Assembly (NCBI GenBank): GCA_041605955.1
Contig: JBFIXI010000047.1
Coordinates: forward strand, 1-34,186
Reading direction: 5' to 3'
Length of the DNA stretch: 34,186 bases
Source of the DNA: JAHEJX01 sp041605955
GTDB taxonomy: Bacteria > Actinomycetota > Acidimicrobiia > Spongiisociales > UBA5794
Below are positions 23,742-30,813 of the stretch, piece by piece (positions within the stretch are counted from its first letter, which is position 1; each line of letters opens with the position of its first letter). The notes below the pieces were generated by a model, which ran no database searches, had not been told where the DNA came from, and worked only from the letters and a program-made list of their open reading frames with translations. A program made the position numbers and the translations under genes.

Positions 23742-23747
23742 TACCCT
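23742..23747 (+). promoter_or_regulatory. -10-like hexamer TACCCT for trmD
   Basis: TACCCT ends 6 nt before GTG 23754, suggesting a leaderless message. GAGG at 23737-23740 could alternatively serve as Shine-Dalgarno for GTG 23748, so both starts remain possible. Confidence 0.35.
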
Positions 23748-23753
23748 GTGCGG

Positions 23754-24476
23754 GTGCAGATTCACGTGATCACCATGTTCCCTGAGTTCTTTGACTCGCC
23801 GCTCCGAGTGAGCCTCGTCGGCAAGGCCGTCGAGCGCGGCCTCGTAGACATCGACGTGACGGATCTGCGCAGCTATGCAACAGGGGTCCATCGGCGACTG
23901 GACGACGCGCCGTTTGGAGGCGGCGCCGGAATGGTGATGATGGCCGAGCCCCTGCTCCGGGCGCTGGCCCCGCTGGCCGAGACTCGCCGCGTCCTGCTGA
24001 GCCCCAGCGGGCGCCTGCTTACGCAGGAGACGCTGGATCGCTGGTCGGTCGGCGGTCCGCTCACCCTGGTGTGCGGCCGGTACGAGGGCGTCGATCAGAG
24101 GTTCATCGACGCGTCCATCGACGAAGAGGTGTCGCTCGGCGACTATGTGCTGCTAGGTGGTGAGGTCGGGGCGCTGGCCATCATCGAAGGGGTGGTTCGC
24201 CTGCTGCCGGGGGTGGTGGGAAACCCGGAGTCGACGCGCACGGAAAGCTTCCGCGACGGGCTCCTCGAAGAGCCGCATTACACCCGTCCTGCCGACCTGG
24301 ACGGGGCCGCCGTACCTGCGGTGCTGCTGTCGGGCGACCACGCCCGCATTGCAGAATGGCGGCGCACCCAGCGCGAGCGACGGACTCGCGAACGGCGCCC
24401 CGATCTGTGGGCCGAGCACGCGGCGCGCCGGCCAGACCCGTCCCGGGTTGAGCAAGGCGACGGTGGGAATCCATGA
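23754..24476 (+). CDS. trmD: tRNA (guanine(37)-N(1))-methyltransferase TrmD
   Basis: About 240 residues (SPOUT class). It methylates G37 next to the anticodon and prevents +1 frameshifting. Key segments are VITMFPEFFDSPLRVSLVGKA, DDAPFGGGAGMVMMAEP, LLSPSGRLLTQETLD, VCGRYEGVDQRFID and SLGDYVLLGGEVGALAIIE, forming the trefoil knot that binds SAM. The gene usually follows rpsP, a KH-domain gene and rimM; here its upstream neighbour is a convergent-side YbjQ-like gene, so it has its own promoter. GTG 23748 would add two residues (MR). Confidence 0.95.
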   Translation: MQIHVITMFPEFFDSPLRVSLVGKAVERGLVDIDVTDLRSYATGVHRRLDDAPFGGGAGMVMMAEPLLRALAPLAETRRVLLSPSGRLLTQETLDRWSVGGPLTLVCGRYEGVDQRFIDASIDEEVSLGDYVLLGGEVGALAIIEGVVRLLPGVVGNPESTRTESFRDGLLEEPHYTRPADLDGAAVPAVLLSGDHARIAEWRRTQRERRTRERRPDLWAEHAARRPDPSRVEQGDGGNP

Positions 24477-24534
24477 ACTGCCCCCGCAGGGGCGGCGCGG
24501 GCTACGGGCTAGCGGTACCCCAAGGGTCTGTCTA

Positions 24535-24576
24535 GAATCCGGCTCCGCTCCAGGCGGAGCGTGTCTTGGAGGATTC
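24535..24576 (+). promoter_or_regulatory. Stem-loop in the rplS leader overlapping the ribosome-binding site
   Basis: GCTCCGC (24542-24548) and GCGGAGC (24554-24560) form an exact 7-bp stem with a 5-nt loop. An outer pair GAATCC (24535-24540) and GGATTC (24571-24576) would partly cover the GGAGG (24568-24572) that serves rplS. It could be a terminator for trmD or a regulatory leader; there is no T-tract after it. Confidence 0.4.
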
Positions 24577-24578
24577 CG

Positions 24579-24923
24579 GTGAACACTCTCGAACAAATCG
24601 AGTCGGCGTATCTGCGCGATGACATTCCCGACTTCGCTCCCGGCGACACCGTGCGGGTCAACGTGCGCGTCATCGAGGGTGGTCGGGAGCGCATTCAAGC
24701 ATTCGAAGGTGTCGTCATCGGCCGCAACGGCGGCGGCGTCCGCGAGACATTCACCGTTCGCAAGGTCAGCTTCGGTGTGGGGGTCGAGCGGATCTTCCCG
24801 GTGCATGCCCCCATCGTGCAGAGCATCGAGGTGACGCGACGCGGCGACGTGCGACGCGCCAAGCTCTACTACCTGCGCAATCGGGTCGGAAAGGCCACGC
24901 GCATCAAGGAGAAGCGCGACTGA
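24579..24923 (+). CDS. rplS: 50S ribosomal protein L19 (bL19)
   Basis: 114 residues from GTG 24579, preceded by GGAGG at 24568-24572. NTLEQIES, IPDFAPGDTVRVNVRVIEGG, RIQAFEGVVIGRNGGGV and RKVSFGVGVERIFPVHAPIV are diagnostic of bL19, which sits at the subunit interface. The upstream GTG 24561 would add six unconserved residues. The C-terminal KEKRD is encoded by bases that also serve as a Shine-Dalgarno sequence for the following lepB. Confidence 0.97.
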   Translation: MNTLEQIESAYLRDDIPDFAPGDTVRVNVRVIEGGRERIQAFEGVVIGRNGGGVRETFTVRKVSFGVGVERIFPVHAPIVQSIEVTRRGDVRRAKLYYLRNRVGKATRIKEKRD

Positions 24924-25636
24924 GCGGGCTGCGCGACTGGCCGGGCGGTCCCGATCAAGCCACCCCGCAACGTGTCGCGTCCGAGGCCGAAACCACTGCC
25001 GCTCCTGATCACGAGGCCCCGCCGCCCGAGTCGACGCCGTCGGCCCGGCCACTCCCGCGCAAGAAGCGGCGCTCCTTCTTCGCCGAGCTCCCCGTGCTGG
25101 TGGCCATCGCGTTGGTGTTGGCGGTCTTCATCAAGACACTGGTGTTTCAGGCGTTCTTCATACCATCCGGCTCTATGGAGGACACGCTCGAAATCAACGA
25201 CCGGATCCTCGTCAACAAGCTGTCGTACCGCTTCGGAGACCCGGAGCGCGGCGACATCTTGGTCTTCGATAGGAGCCCTGATCGGGACGAGTCGCTGGTC
25301 GCGGCGCTGTTCCGCAACTTGGCGGAGTCGATCGGTGCGCGTACTCCCGAGGCCGATCTGATCAAGCGGGTCATCGCGCTTCCGGGCGAGACGGTCGAGA
25401 TTCGTGGCAACACGGTGTTCGTCGACGGGTCGCCGCTCGAGGAGCCGTACCTCCGGCAGTCGACCCGAACCCGGGATATGGAGCCGGTGACGGTTCCTGC
25501 CGACGAGTACTTCGTGATGGGCGATAACCGCACTCGCAGCCTGGACAGCCGCAGTTTCGGGACCATCTCGCGCGACGAGATCGTCGGCAAGGCTTTCGTG
25601 ATCATCTGGCCCACCTCCCGCTGGGGTGGCTTGTAG
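24920..25636 (+). CDS. lepB: Signal peptidase I (first copy), probable CTG start
   Basis: Type I signal peptidase: a membrane-anchored serine protease that removes signal peptides. Catalytic Ser85 (PSGSM) and Lys149 (IKRVIALPGE), one N-terminal transmembrane segment (LPVLVAIALVLAVFIKTLVF), and MGDNRTRSLDSRSFG are all present. The first usual start codon in frame is GTG 25094, but that is inside the membrane segment and would lose the conserved basic stretch RKKRRSFFAEL. Upstream the frame is open for 57 codons with no ATG, GTG or TTG. CTG 24920 overlaps the rplS stop (CTGA) and has AAGGAG at 24906-24911, 8 nt upstream. It gives 238 residues. Confidence 0.88.
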   Translation: MSGLRDWPGGPDQATPQRVASEAETTAAPDHEAPPPESTPSARPLPRKKRRSFFAELPVLVAIALVLAVFIKTLVFQAFFIPSGSMEDTLEINDRILVNKLSYRFGDPERGDILVFDRSPDRDESLVAALFRNLAESIGARTPEADLIKRVIALPGETVEIRGNTVFVDGSPLEEPYLRQSTRTRDMEPVTVPADEYFVMGDNRTRSLDSRSFGTISRDEIVGKAFVIIWPTSRWGGL

Positions 25637-25683
25637 CTCCTCCCCGGCTGCACGCCGCATCACTGGCCGCCGGCTGTGCAGAT

Positions 25684-26271
25684 TTGGCCGATCGGGATGC
25701 GCGGCTGGGAGAGCTGCTGAGCCGCAATGGGCTTCCCCCTCTGCGACTGCGGCCCGAGGGTTTTGCCACCCTCGTCCATCTCATCCTCCAGCAGCAGGTG
25801 TCCCGCGCCTCTGCGCAAGCCGTCTTCGACCGGCTGGTCGCGGCGGTTGGCGGCCGGCTCGACGAGCCGGCGCTCCTGGCCATGGCGCCGGCCGAGCTCC
25901 GGCGAGTGGGCCTGTCTGGCCAGAAGACCGATTTCGTGCGTACCTTGGCTGCCAACTTGTTGGCAGGCGAGTTCGATCTGCTGGCCATCGCCGAGCTGGA
26001 CGACGACGACGCTATGTCCGCCCTGGTCGGCCAACGCGGCATCGGGCCGTGGACCGCATCCGTCTACGTCCTGGTGGCATTGGGGCGCCCCGACGTGTGG
26101 GCAGTGGGCGATCGGGCGCTGCTCGTCTCGATGGGCCGCATGCTGGGCCGGCCTGCAGTCCCGGATGATGAAGCCACTCGGATCGCACAGCAGTGGCGTC
26201 CGTGGCGCGCGGTGGCCGCCCGCATTCTCTGGCACGACTACGCGGTCGTGTCGGGTAACGTCGCTCCGTGA
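25684..26271 (+). CDS. AlkA-like DNA-3-methyladenine glycosylase (HhH-GPD)
   Basis: 195 residues from TTG 25684. Base excision repair glycosylase of the HhH-GPD superfamily: FATLVHLILQQQVSRASAQAVFDRL, then the hairpin-helix-hairpin LVGQRGIGPWTASVYVLVALGRPDVW, followed by VGDRALL with the likely catalytic Asp. It removes alkylated purines. The frame is open upstream and HAA-x-LA-like residues before the TTG resemble family members, so translation may begin earlier at a CTG (25648 or 25663). It stands between two lepB genes and its stop overlaps the next start (GTGA). Confidence 0.88.
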   Translation: MADRDARLGELLSRNGLPPLRLRPEGFATLVHLILQQQVSRASAQAVFDRLVAAVGGRLDEPALLAMAPAELRRVGLSGQKTDFVRTLAANLLAGEFDLLAIAELDDDDAMSALVGQRGIGPWTASVYVLVALGRPDVWAVGDRALLVSMGRMLGRPAVPDDEATRIAQQWRPWRAVAARILWHDYAVVSGNVAP

Positions 26272-26966
26272 CCACGCCACCCTCCGTCGAAGAAGGTACC
26301 TTCGCCGGCGATCCCCCCGAGTCGGTGCATGGCAGCATGCGCGCTCTGCGCGAAGGGGCGCAGCGCGAGAACAAGGTCACCCGGGCCGCCCGCAGCTTCT
26401 GGCGAGAGCTGCCAGTTCTGGTGCTCATTGCGCTGGTGCTTGCTGTCTTCATCAAGACGTTCGTCGTGCAGGCCTTCTACATTCCCTCCGGGTCGATGCT
26501 CGAGACGCTCCACATCAACGATCGCGTCCTGGTATCGAAACTGTCGTATGTCTGGGGAGAACCGGAGCGTGGCGACGTCATCGTGTTCGACGATCCCCGC
26601 GGGCTCGCCGGCCCCGAGGAGTCGATCCCGAGTCGGTTGTGGCGCAACCTCGCGGAATCGATCGGCATTCGCACCCCCCAGTCTGAGTTCATCAAGCGAA
26701 TAGTCGCCATGGGTGGGGACACCGTCGAGGGGCGCGGCGGGATTCTCTACGTCAACGGCGTTCCGCTCGAGGAGCGCTATCTCCCTAGTTATGCGGTCAC
26801 CAACGACTTCGAGCCGGTCACGGTGCCGCCGGGTGCAGTCTTCGTCATGGGAGACAATCGCAGCGACAGTGTCGATAGCCGGTCGTTCGGCGCGATACCG
26901 GAGGGCGATATCGTGGGTCGGGCTTTTATCGTCATGTGGCCGCCGAAACGCTGGGCGGGCTTGTAG
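26268..26966 (+). CDS. lepB: Signal peptidase I (second copy)
   Basis: 232 residues from GTG 26268, overlapping the alkA-like stop. A cytosolic N-terminus of about 45 residues is followed by SFWRELPVLVLIALVLAVFI, catalytic Ser76 (PSGSM) and Lys143 (IKRIVAMGGD), and MGDNRSDSVDSRSFG. It is a clear paralogue of the copy 1.3 kb upstream: both share the basic-ELPVLV lead and GEPERGD-type segments but differ in length and N-terminus. Two signal peptidases in tandem suggest recent or retained duplication with possible substrate division. Confidence 0.95.
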   Translation: MTTPPSVEEGTFAGDPPESVHGSMRALREGAQRENKVTRAARSFWRELPVLVLIALVLAVFIKTFVVQAFYIPSGSMLETLHINDRVLVSKLSYVWGEPERGDVIVFDDPRGLAGPEESIPSRLWRNLAESIGIRTPQSEFIKRIVAMGGDTVEGRGGILYVNGVPLEERYLPSYAVTNDFEPVTVPPGAVFVMGDNRSDSVDSRSFGAIPEGDIVGRAFIVMWPPKRWAGL

Positions 26967-27062
26967 CGGGCTTCGGTCGGTGGCCCGGCATGCCGAAGAA
27001 GGGCGTAGGAAATGACCTTTGGCCGTGGCGTCCGTAAGATGCCCGCCGACAAGGAGAAGCTG

Positions 27063-27383
27063 ATGGCCGAAGAAGATCTGGAACGGTACGAAACCGACGT
27101 CGAGTTGCGGATCTACAAGGAGTATCGCGACGTCCTTCCCATGTTCAAGTACGTGGTGGAGACGGAGCGCCGCTTCTATCTGGCCAACGCGGTCGAAGTG
27201 CATACCCGGCGGGCCAATGGGTCCGTCTACTTCGAGCTCGAGCTCGACGATGCCTGGGTATGGGACATGTATCGACCTGCCCGTTTCGTCAAGAACGTCA
27301 AAGTGATGACCTTCCGCGACGTCAACATCGAGGAGACCCTCTCGGAGTCGGTCCAAACCGGCGACATCCTGCCTCCCACGTAG
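27063..27383 (+). CDS. DUF2469 family protein
   Basis: 106 residues from ATG 27063, with AAGGAG (27051-27056) 6 nt before it; ATG 27012 would add residues not found in the family. EEDLERYETDVELRIYKEYRD, FKYVVETERRFYLANAVEV and WVWDMYRPARFVKNVKVMTF are the conserved core of this actinobacterial family. Function is unknown. It usually lies directly after rnhB; here it follows the second lepB. Confidence 0.93.
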   Translation: MAEEDLERYETDVELRIYKEYRDVLPMFKYVVETERRFYLANAVEVHTRRANGSVYFELELDDAWVWDMYRPARFVKNVKVMTFRDVNIEETLSESVQTGDILPPT

Positions 27384-27396
27384 CAGTTCGCCGCGG

Positions 27397-27434
27397 AATC
27401 GGTCGAATAGCCGGCAATCGGTCGAATGGCCGGC
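27397..27434 (+). repeat. Tandem duplication of 19 bp (18/19 identical)
   Basis: AATCGGTCGAATAGCCGGC (27397-27415) is followed immediately by AATCGGTCGAATGGCCGGC (27416-27434). The single A-to-G change creates an ATG at 27426 that looks like a yraN start but is probably not one. Confidence 0.85.
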
Positions 27435-27488
27435 GTCGCGGCGGCGGCAGGGTTGAAGTGGTCATCAGCTGCGGGCACGCTGGCCACC

Positions 27489-27827
27489 ATGAAGGTGCTT
27501 CCTGCAGACCGCGCAGATCTGGGACGCTTCGGCGAGGTGGTGGCCGCCTCCTTTCTGCAAGAGCGCGGCGCCGTCGTGCTCGTCCGCAACCTCGAGTCGA
27601 AGCTCGGCGAGATCGACCTGATCGTGGCTTTCGGCCGCGAGGTAGCGGCCGTCGAAGTGCGCGCCGCCCGGCGCCCGGAGATAGCTCCCGAGCTGGTGTC
27701 GCTGCGTAAGGAGCAACAGGTGCGGCGACTGGCCGCGATGCTGGACCCACCGATCTTCCGCGTGGACTTGGTCACCGTTCTCGTTCAGACTGGCGGAGTC
27801 AAGGTTCGATGGCATGCGCGGGTCTGA
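27489..27827 (+). CDS. YraN family (UPF0102) endonuclease-like protein
   Basis: 112 residues from ATG 27489, near the usual YraN length. LGRFGEVVAASFLQERGAVVLVRNLESKLGEIDLIV ... AVEVRAA follows the family pattern; the GEID and E-V-[K/R] residues are the restriction-endonuclease-like active site, although the usual Lys is Arg here. The longer start at 27426 lies in a duplicated sequence and adds an unconserved Ala/Gly-rich stretch. YraN relatives bind Holliday-like or other DNA structures, but function is not settled. Its 3' end overlaps the opposing small zinc-binding gene by 29 nt. Confidence 0.8.
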   Translation: MKVLPADRADLGRFGEVVAASFLQERGAVVLVRNLESKLGEIDLIVAFGREVAAVEVRAARRPEIAPELVSLRKEQQVRRLAAMLDPPIFRVDLVTVLVQTGGVKVRWHARV

Positions 27828-28032
27828 TGCCGCGGCGGCGCCGCTCCTTGAACCAGCAGCCGTGATGCCAATGGCGTCTCATGTCCGGGGCGTCCTCCGG
27901 GATCACTACCACGTGGCCGACTCCGATCTCGATGGTCCCGGCACAGCCCGGGCACAGGTACCTCTTGCGGCCCTGATACGGCTGGACCGGCGTGACGATC
28001 TCGGGCTCCAGTTCGCCGCGGGGTGGCATCAT
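27799..28032 (-). CDS. Small Zn-ribbon-like actinobacterial protein
   Basis: 77 residues from ATG 28032. CPGC (Cys27, Cys30) and HWHHGCW (His56/57, Cys59) form a likely zinc site, separated by EIGVGHVVVIPED. The arrangement CPGC-EI-G-HVV-P-RRHWH-CW is a small conserved actinobacterial protein, often annotated as hypothetical or 'ATP/GTP-binding', commonly near yraN and comM. Function unknown. Its start codons (28032, 28029) overlap the stop of the tiny membrane-protein gene upstream, so the two are one minus-strand unit. Confidence 0.75.
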   Translation of the reverse strand: MMPPRGELEPEIVTPVQPYQGRKRYLCPGCAGTIEIGVGHVVVIPEDAPDMRRHWHHGCWFKERRRRGIRPAHAIEP

Positions 28033-28139
28033 CCGAAGAAGCCCCAGGCCACGAAGGCCAGGGTGAGCGCGATGAAGCCGACGACGAGTGCGATGTCGAG
28101 CGTCGATTTGTCTTGCTTGCGGAACGGGTTGAAGCCCAT
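28029..28139 (-). CDS. Tiny single-pass membrane protein, 36 aa
   Basis: ATG 28139 opens MGFNPFRKQDKSTLDIAL followed by a hydrophobic helix VVGFIALTLAFVAWGFFG and the stop at 28029-28031. Positive residues before the helix put the N-terminus inside. The stop overlaps the next gene's ATG (ATGA), which is good support for translation despite the small size. No family is recognised. Confidence 0.6.
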   Translation of the reverse strand: MGFNPFRKQDKSTLDIALVVGFIALTLAFVAWGFFG

Positions 28140-28212
28140 TGGAACCGGAGAGTAACTCTGGTGAGACGCTGGCCGGTTCCACCATCGATCATTTCCCGTC
28201 ACAGCCGGCCCA

Positions 28213-28218
28213 TACGTT
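28213..28218 (+). promoter_or_regulatory. -10-like hexamer TACGTT for comM
   Basis: TACGTT ends 6 nt before ATG 28225; GGGCGT between them is not a convincing Shine-Dalgarno sequence at that spacing. It starts a likely comM-dprA-xerC-sigma transcript. Confidence 0.45.
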
Positions 28219-28224
28219 GGGCGT

Positions 28225-29691
28225 ATGTTTGCTCGCGTTACCTCCGTGGCCCTTGTTGGGGTCGACCCTCGACCGGTGCAGGTCGAAGTCCATGTGACGA
28301 ATGGCGGCAAGTCCGTATTCTCGATCGTCGGCCTTCCCGATACCGCGGTGCGGGAGGCCAAAGAGCGCGTCCGGGCGGCTTTCCGGACGACCGGGACGCG
28401 GTTTCCCGCCGGTCGGGTGGTCGTCAATCTGTCGCCGGCCGACCTACCCAAGGCGGGTTCCGCTTATGACCTTCCCATTGCTTTGGGCCTGCTGGCTGCC
28501 ATCAATGCCAAACAATCTGGCGCGGCCGACGTCGTGGCCTTGGGTGAGTTGGGGCTCGACGGCACGGTGCGGCCGGTGCGCGGCGGCTTCGGTGCCGCTC
28601 TGGTGGGACGGGACCTGAGCCGGCGTGTCGTGCTGCCGACAGCATCCGCGGCCGATGCTTGTGTTCTCGAGGGCAGCGACGTCGTCGGGGTGGCGACGCT
28701 GCCGGAAGCGGTAGCAGGGGCGCTGGGCGGGGGTGCACCACAGACGCCGGCACCCGCTTCGCCACCGCCGGCCGGTCCCGACATCGCGGAAGTGCGTGGG
28801 CAACTAGCGGCCCGCCGGGCGCTCGAGATTGCCGCCGCCGGCGGTCATCACATGCTCATGTCGGGACCGCCGGGCGTCGGGAAGACGATGTTGGCGAGGT
28901 GCCTTCCGGGGCTCCTGCCACCGCTGTCGGCCGAAGCCCAGCTGGAGGTGGCGCTGGCGTGGGCGGCGGCGGGCTTGTCCCGATTCGGTCAGGCTGAGCC
29001 CCCCTTTCGTAGTCCGCACCACTCCGCAACGGGGGCTGCCCTCATCGGAGGGGGCAGCGGGGTCCCCGTCCCCGGCGAAGTGACCTTGGCGCATCGGGGG
29101 GTGCTCTTCCTCGATGAGCTCGGCGAGTTTCCGGCTCCACTGCTGGCGGCGTTGCGGCAACCAATCGAAGACGGGCGGGTGGTGGTCGCCAGGAAAGGCT
29201 CGACGGTAACGTACCCCAGCGCCATCCAGCTGATTGCGGCCACCAACCCCTGCCCGTGCGGGTTTCGTGACGACCCCGCCCGGAGTTGTCTGTGCTCGCC
29301 GGGCGCAGTCGACCGCTATCGCGCCCGGCTGTCGGGTCCGCTCCTCGACAGATTCGACCTCCACGTTGGCCTGGCCCGAGTCGACCACCAACTGCTGGCA
29401 GGCCCTCCCGGCGAGCCGAGCACCGCGGTACGAGCTCGAGTGGTGGACGCTCGAAAGCGACAGACGTCTCGCGCCGCTCTCAACTGCGAGCTGAGTCGGG
29501 TCGCCATGGATGCGATGGCGTGGACCGACGGTGCCGCCACGTTGCTGGATCGGGCGGTCGAAGTACACAGGTTGTCGCCACGGGGCTGGAATCGAGTGCG
29601 GCGGGTAGCCGTCACGATCGCCGATCTGGACGCGTCGGAGGCCATCACCGCCGACCACGTGGCGGAGTCACTGGGCTACCGGCTGGCATGA
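28225..29691 (+). CDS. ComM/YifB family Mg-chelatase-like AAA+ ATPase
   Basis: 488 residues, the normal length. N-terminal Lon-protease-like fold (ARVTSVALVGVDPRPVQVEV, NLSPADLPKAGSAYDLPIAL), then the AAA+ domain with Walker A GPPGVGKTML (about 213-222), Walker B VLFLDELGEF, and the C-terminal chelatase-like part with NPCPCGF and the CSPG zinc-like Cys. In naturally competent bacteria ComM is a branch-migration helicase acting after DNA uptake. Followed by dprA with an ATGA overlap, a conserved pairing. Confidence 0.95.
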   Translation: MFARVTSVALVGVDPRPVQVEVHVTNGGKSVFSIVGLPDTAVREAKERVRAAFRTTGTRFPAGRVVVNLSPADLPKAGSAYDLPIALGLLAAINAKQSGAADVVALGELGLDGTVRPVRGGFGAALVGRDLSRRVVLPTASAADACVLEGSDVVGVATLPEAVAGALGGGAPQTPAPASPPPAGPDIAEVRGQLAARRALEIAAAGGHHMLMSGPPGVGKTMLARCLPGLLPPLSAEAQLEVALAWAAAGLSRFGQAEPPFRSPHHSATGAALIGGGSGVPVPGEVTLAHRGVLFLDELGEFPAPLLAALRQPIEDGRVVVARKGSTVTYPSAIQLIAATNPCPCGFRDDPARSCLCSPGAVDRYRARLSGPLLDRFDLHVGLARVDHQLLAGPPGEPSTAVRARVVDARKRQTSRAALNCELSRVAMDAMAWTDGAATLLDRAVEVHRLSPRGWNRVRRVAVTIADLDASEAITADHVAESLGYRLA

Positions 29692-30767
29692 CCGCGCCGG
29701 CGCACCTACTCGCTGACGTAGTGGCCGCCCGAGCCGAGCTGGGATGGCGGCTGCAGCTGGCCTTCGCCGGGCTGCATCCGGATAGTGTGCGGGGCCTCCT
29801 CGAGGCGCACGGTGCGGCCGGCGCCGTCCGGCGGGTGACGGAGTCGGGTCGCCACAGCGCCCGCGCTCGCCAGGCCGCGGCCGTTCCGGCGCCGCAGCGT
29901 GTCGCTCAGCTGGCTGGAGTTGGCATCGACGTTGTGTTTCGTGGCGAGCCGGGGTATCCGCCGCATCTGGAGGAACTGCCCGACGGTCCCGATCTGCTCT
30001 TCGTGCGGGGCCGGCTGCCGTCCACGGACCCGGCAGTGGCCGTGGTAGGCACGCGCCGCTGCAGCGCCTATGGGCGCAACCTGGCAATGGCGTACGGAAG
30101 GGCGATTGCGGCCGCCGGTTGGGTGTTGGTCAGCGGCCTGGCGCGCGGCATCGATGGGGCCGCCCACCGCGGGACGGTGGCGGCTGGCGGCGTCGGGATC
30201 GGAGTGCTGGGGTGCGGCCTCGACATCGCCTATCCCCGGGAGCACAAGGTGTTGCGGGATCAGCTCATAGACGGGGGAGGGGCCATCGTCGCCGAGTACC
30301 CGCCGGGGACTCCGCCCGAAGCCTGGCGATTTCCGCCGCGCAACCGGATCATCTCGGGATTGGCCCGGGCGGTGGTCGTCGTTGAAGCTGCGATCAAGGG
30401 TGGGGCGCTGATCACTGCGGCAGCGGCGTTGGATCAGGGCACGAGTGTTTTCGCCACTCCTGGGGACATCGGTCGAGACTCCGCTGCCGGGACCAACCGG
30501 CTCATACGGGACGGTGCCCACCCCGTGCTGGACCCTGCGGACCTGGTTGCGGAGCTCGAACTGATACTCGGCCCGGCTCGGCGCAGCCACTCGCCGCAGC
30601 TGAAATGGGACTGGGCGGGGATATCGCCGGCGCAGTTGGCCGTGTCGCGGCACATCCCGGTGGCCGCGGCCACGTCGCTGCTGGCTCAGGCAGAGGTGGC
30701 CGGCGAGCTGGTGCGTCGCGGTGAGCGGTACTATCCGACTGGAGGGGAGCCGGCGGCCGGTCGATGA
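29688..30767 (+). CDS. dprA: DNA-processing protein DprA
   Basis: 359 residues from ATG 29688, overlapping the comM stop. The SAM-like N-terminal part is followed by the Rossmann-like fold: VAVVGTRRCSAYG, SGLARGIDGAAHRGTVA, GCGLDIAYPREHK, FPPRNRIISGLA and FATPGD. The C-terminal ~60 residues form a winged-helix-like tail (AQLAVSRHIPVAAATSLLAQAEVAGELV). DprA loads RecA on incoming single-stranded DNA. Presence beside comM suggests competence potential or a repair role. Confidence 0.95.
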   Translation: MTAPAHLLADVVAARAELGWRLQLAFAGLHPDSVRGLLEAHGAAGAVRRVTESGRHSARARQAAAVPAPQRVAQLAGVGIDVVFRGEPGYPPHLEELPDGPDLLFVRGRLPSTDPAVAVVGTRRCSAYGRNLAMAYGRAIAAAGWVLVSGLARGIDGAAHRGTVAAGGVGIGVLGCGLDIAYPREHKVLRDQLIDGGGAIVAEYPPGTPPEAWRFPPRNRIISGLARAVVVVEAAIKGGALITAAAALDQGTSVFATPGDIGRDSAAGTNRLIRDGAHPVLDPADLVAELELILGPARRSHSPQLKWDWAGISPAQLAVSRHIPVAAATSLLAQAEVAGELVRRGERYYPTGGEPAAGR

Positions 30768-30813
30768 GCTTCCGGTCGTTGCTATTGCCGCCGGACCGGG
30801 CCACGATGGGGTC

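Noticed and set aside
28804..29658. Minus-strand frame opposite comM
   Set aside because: Shadow frame; comM motifs (Walker A and B, CSPG) are on the other strand.
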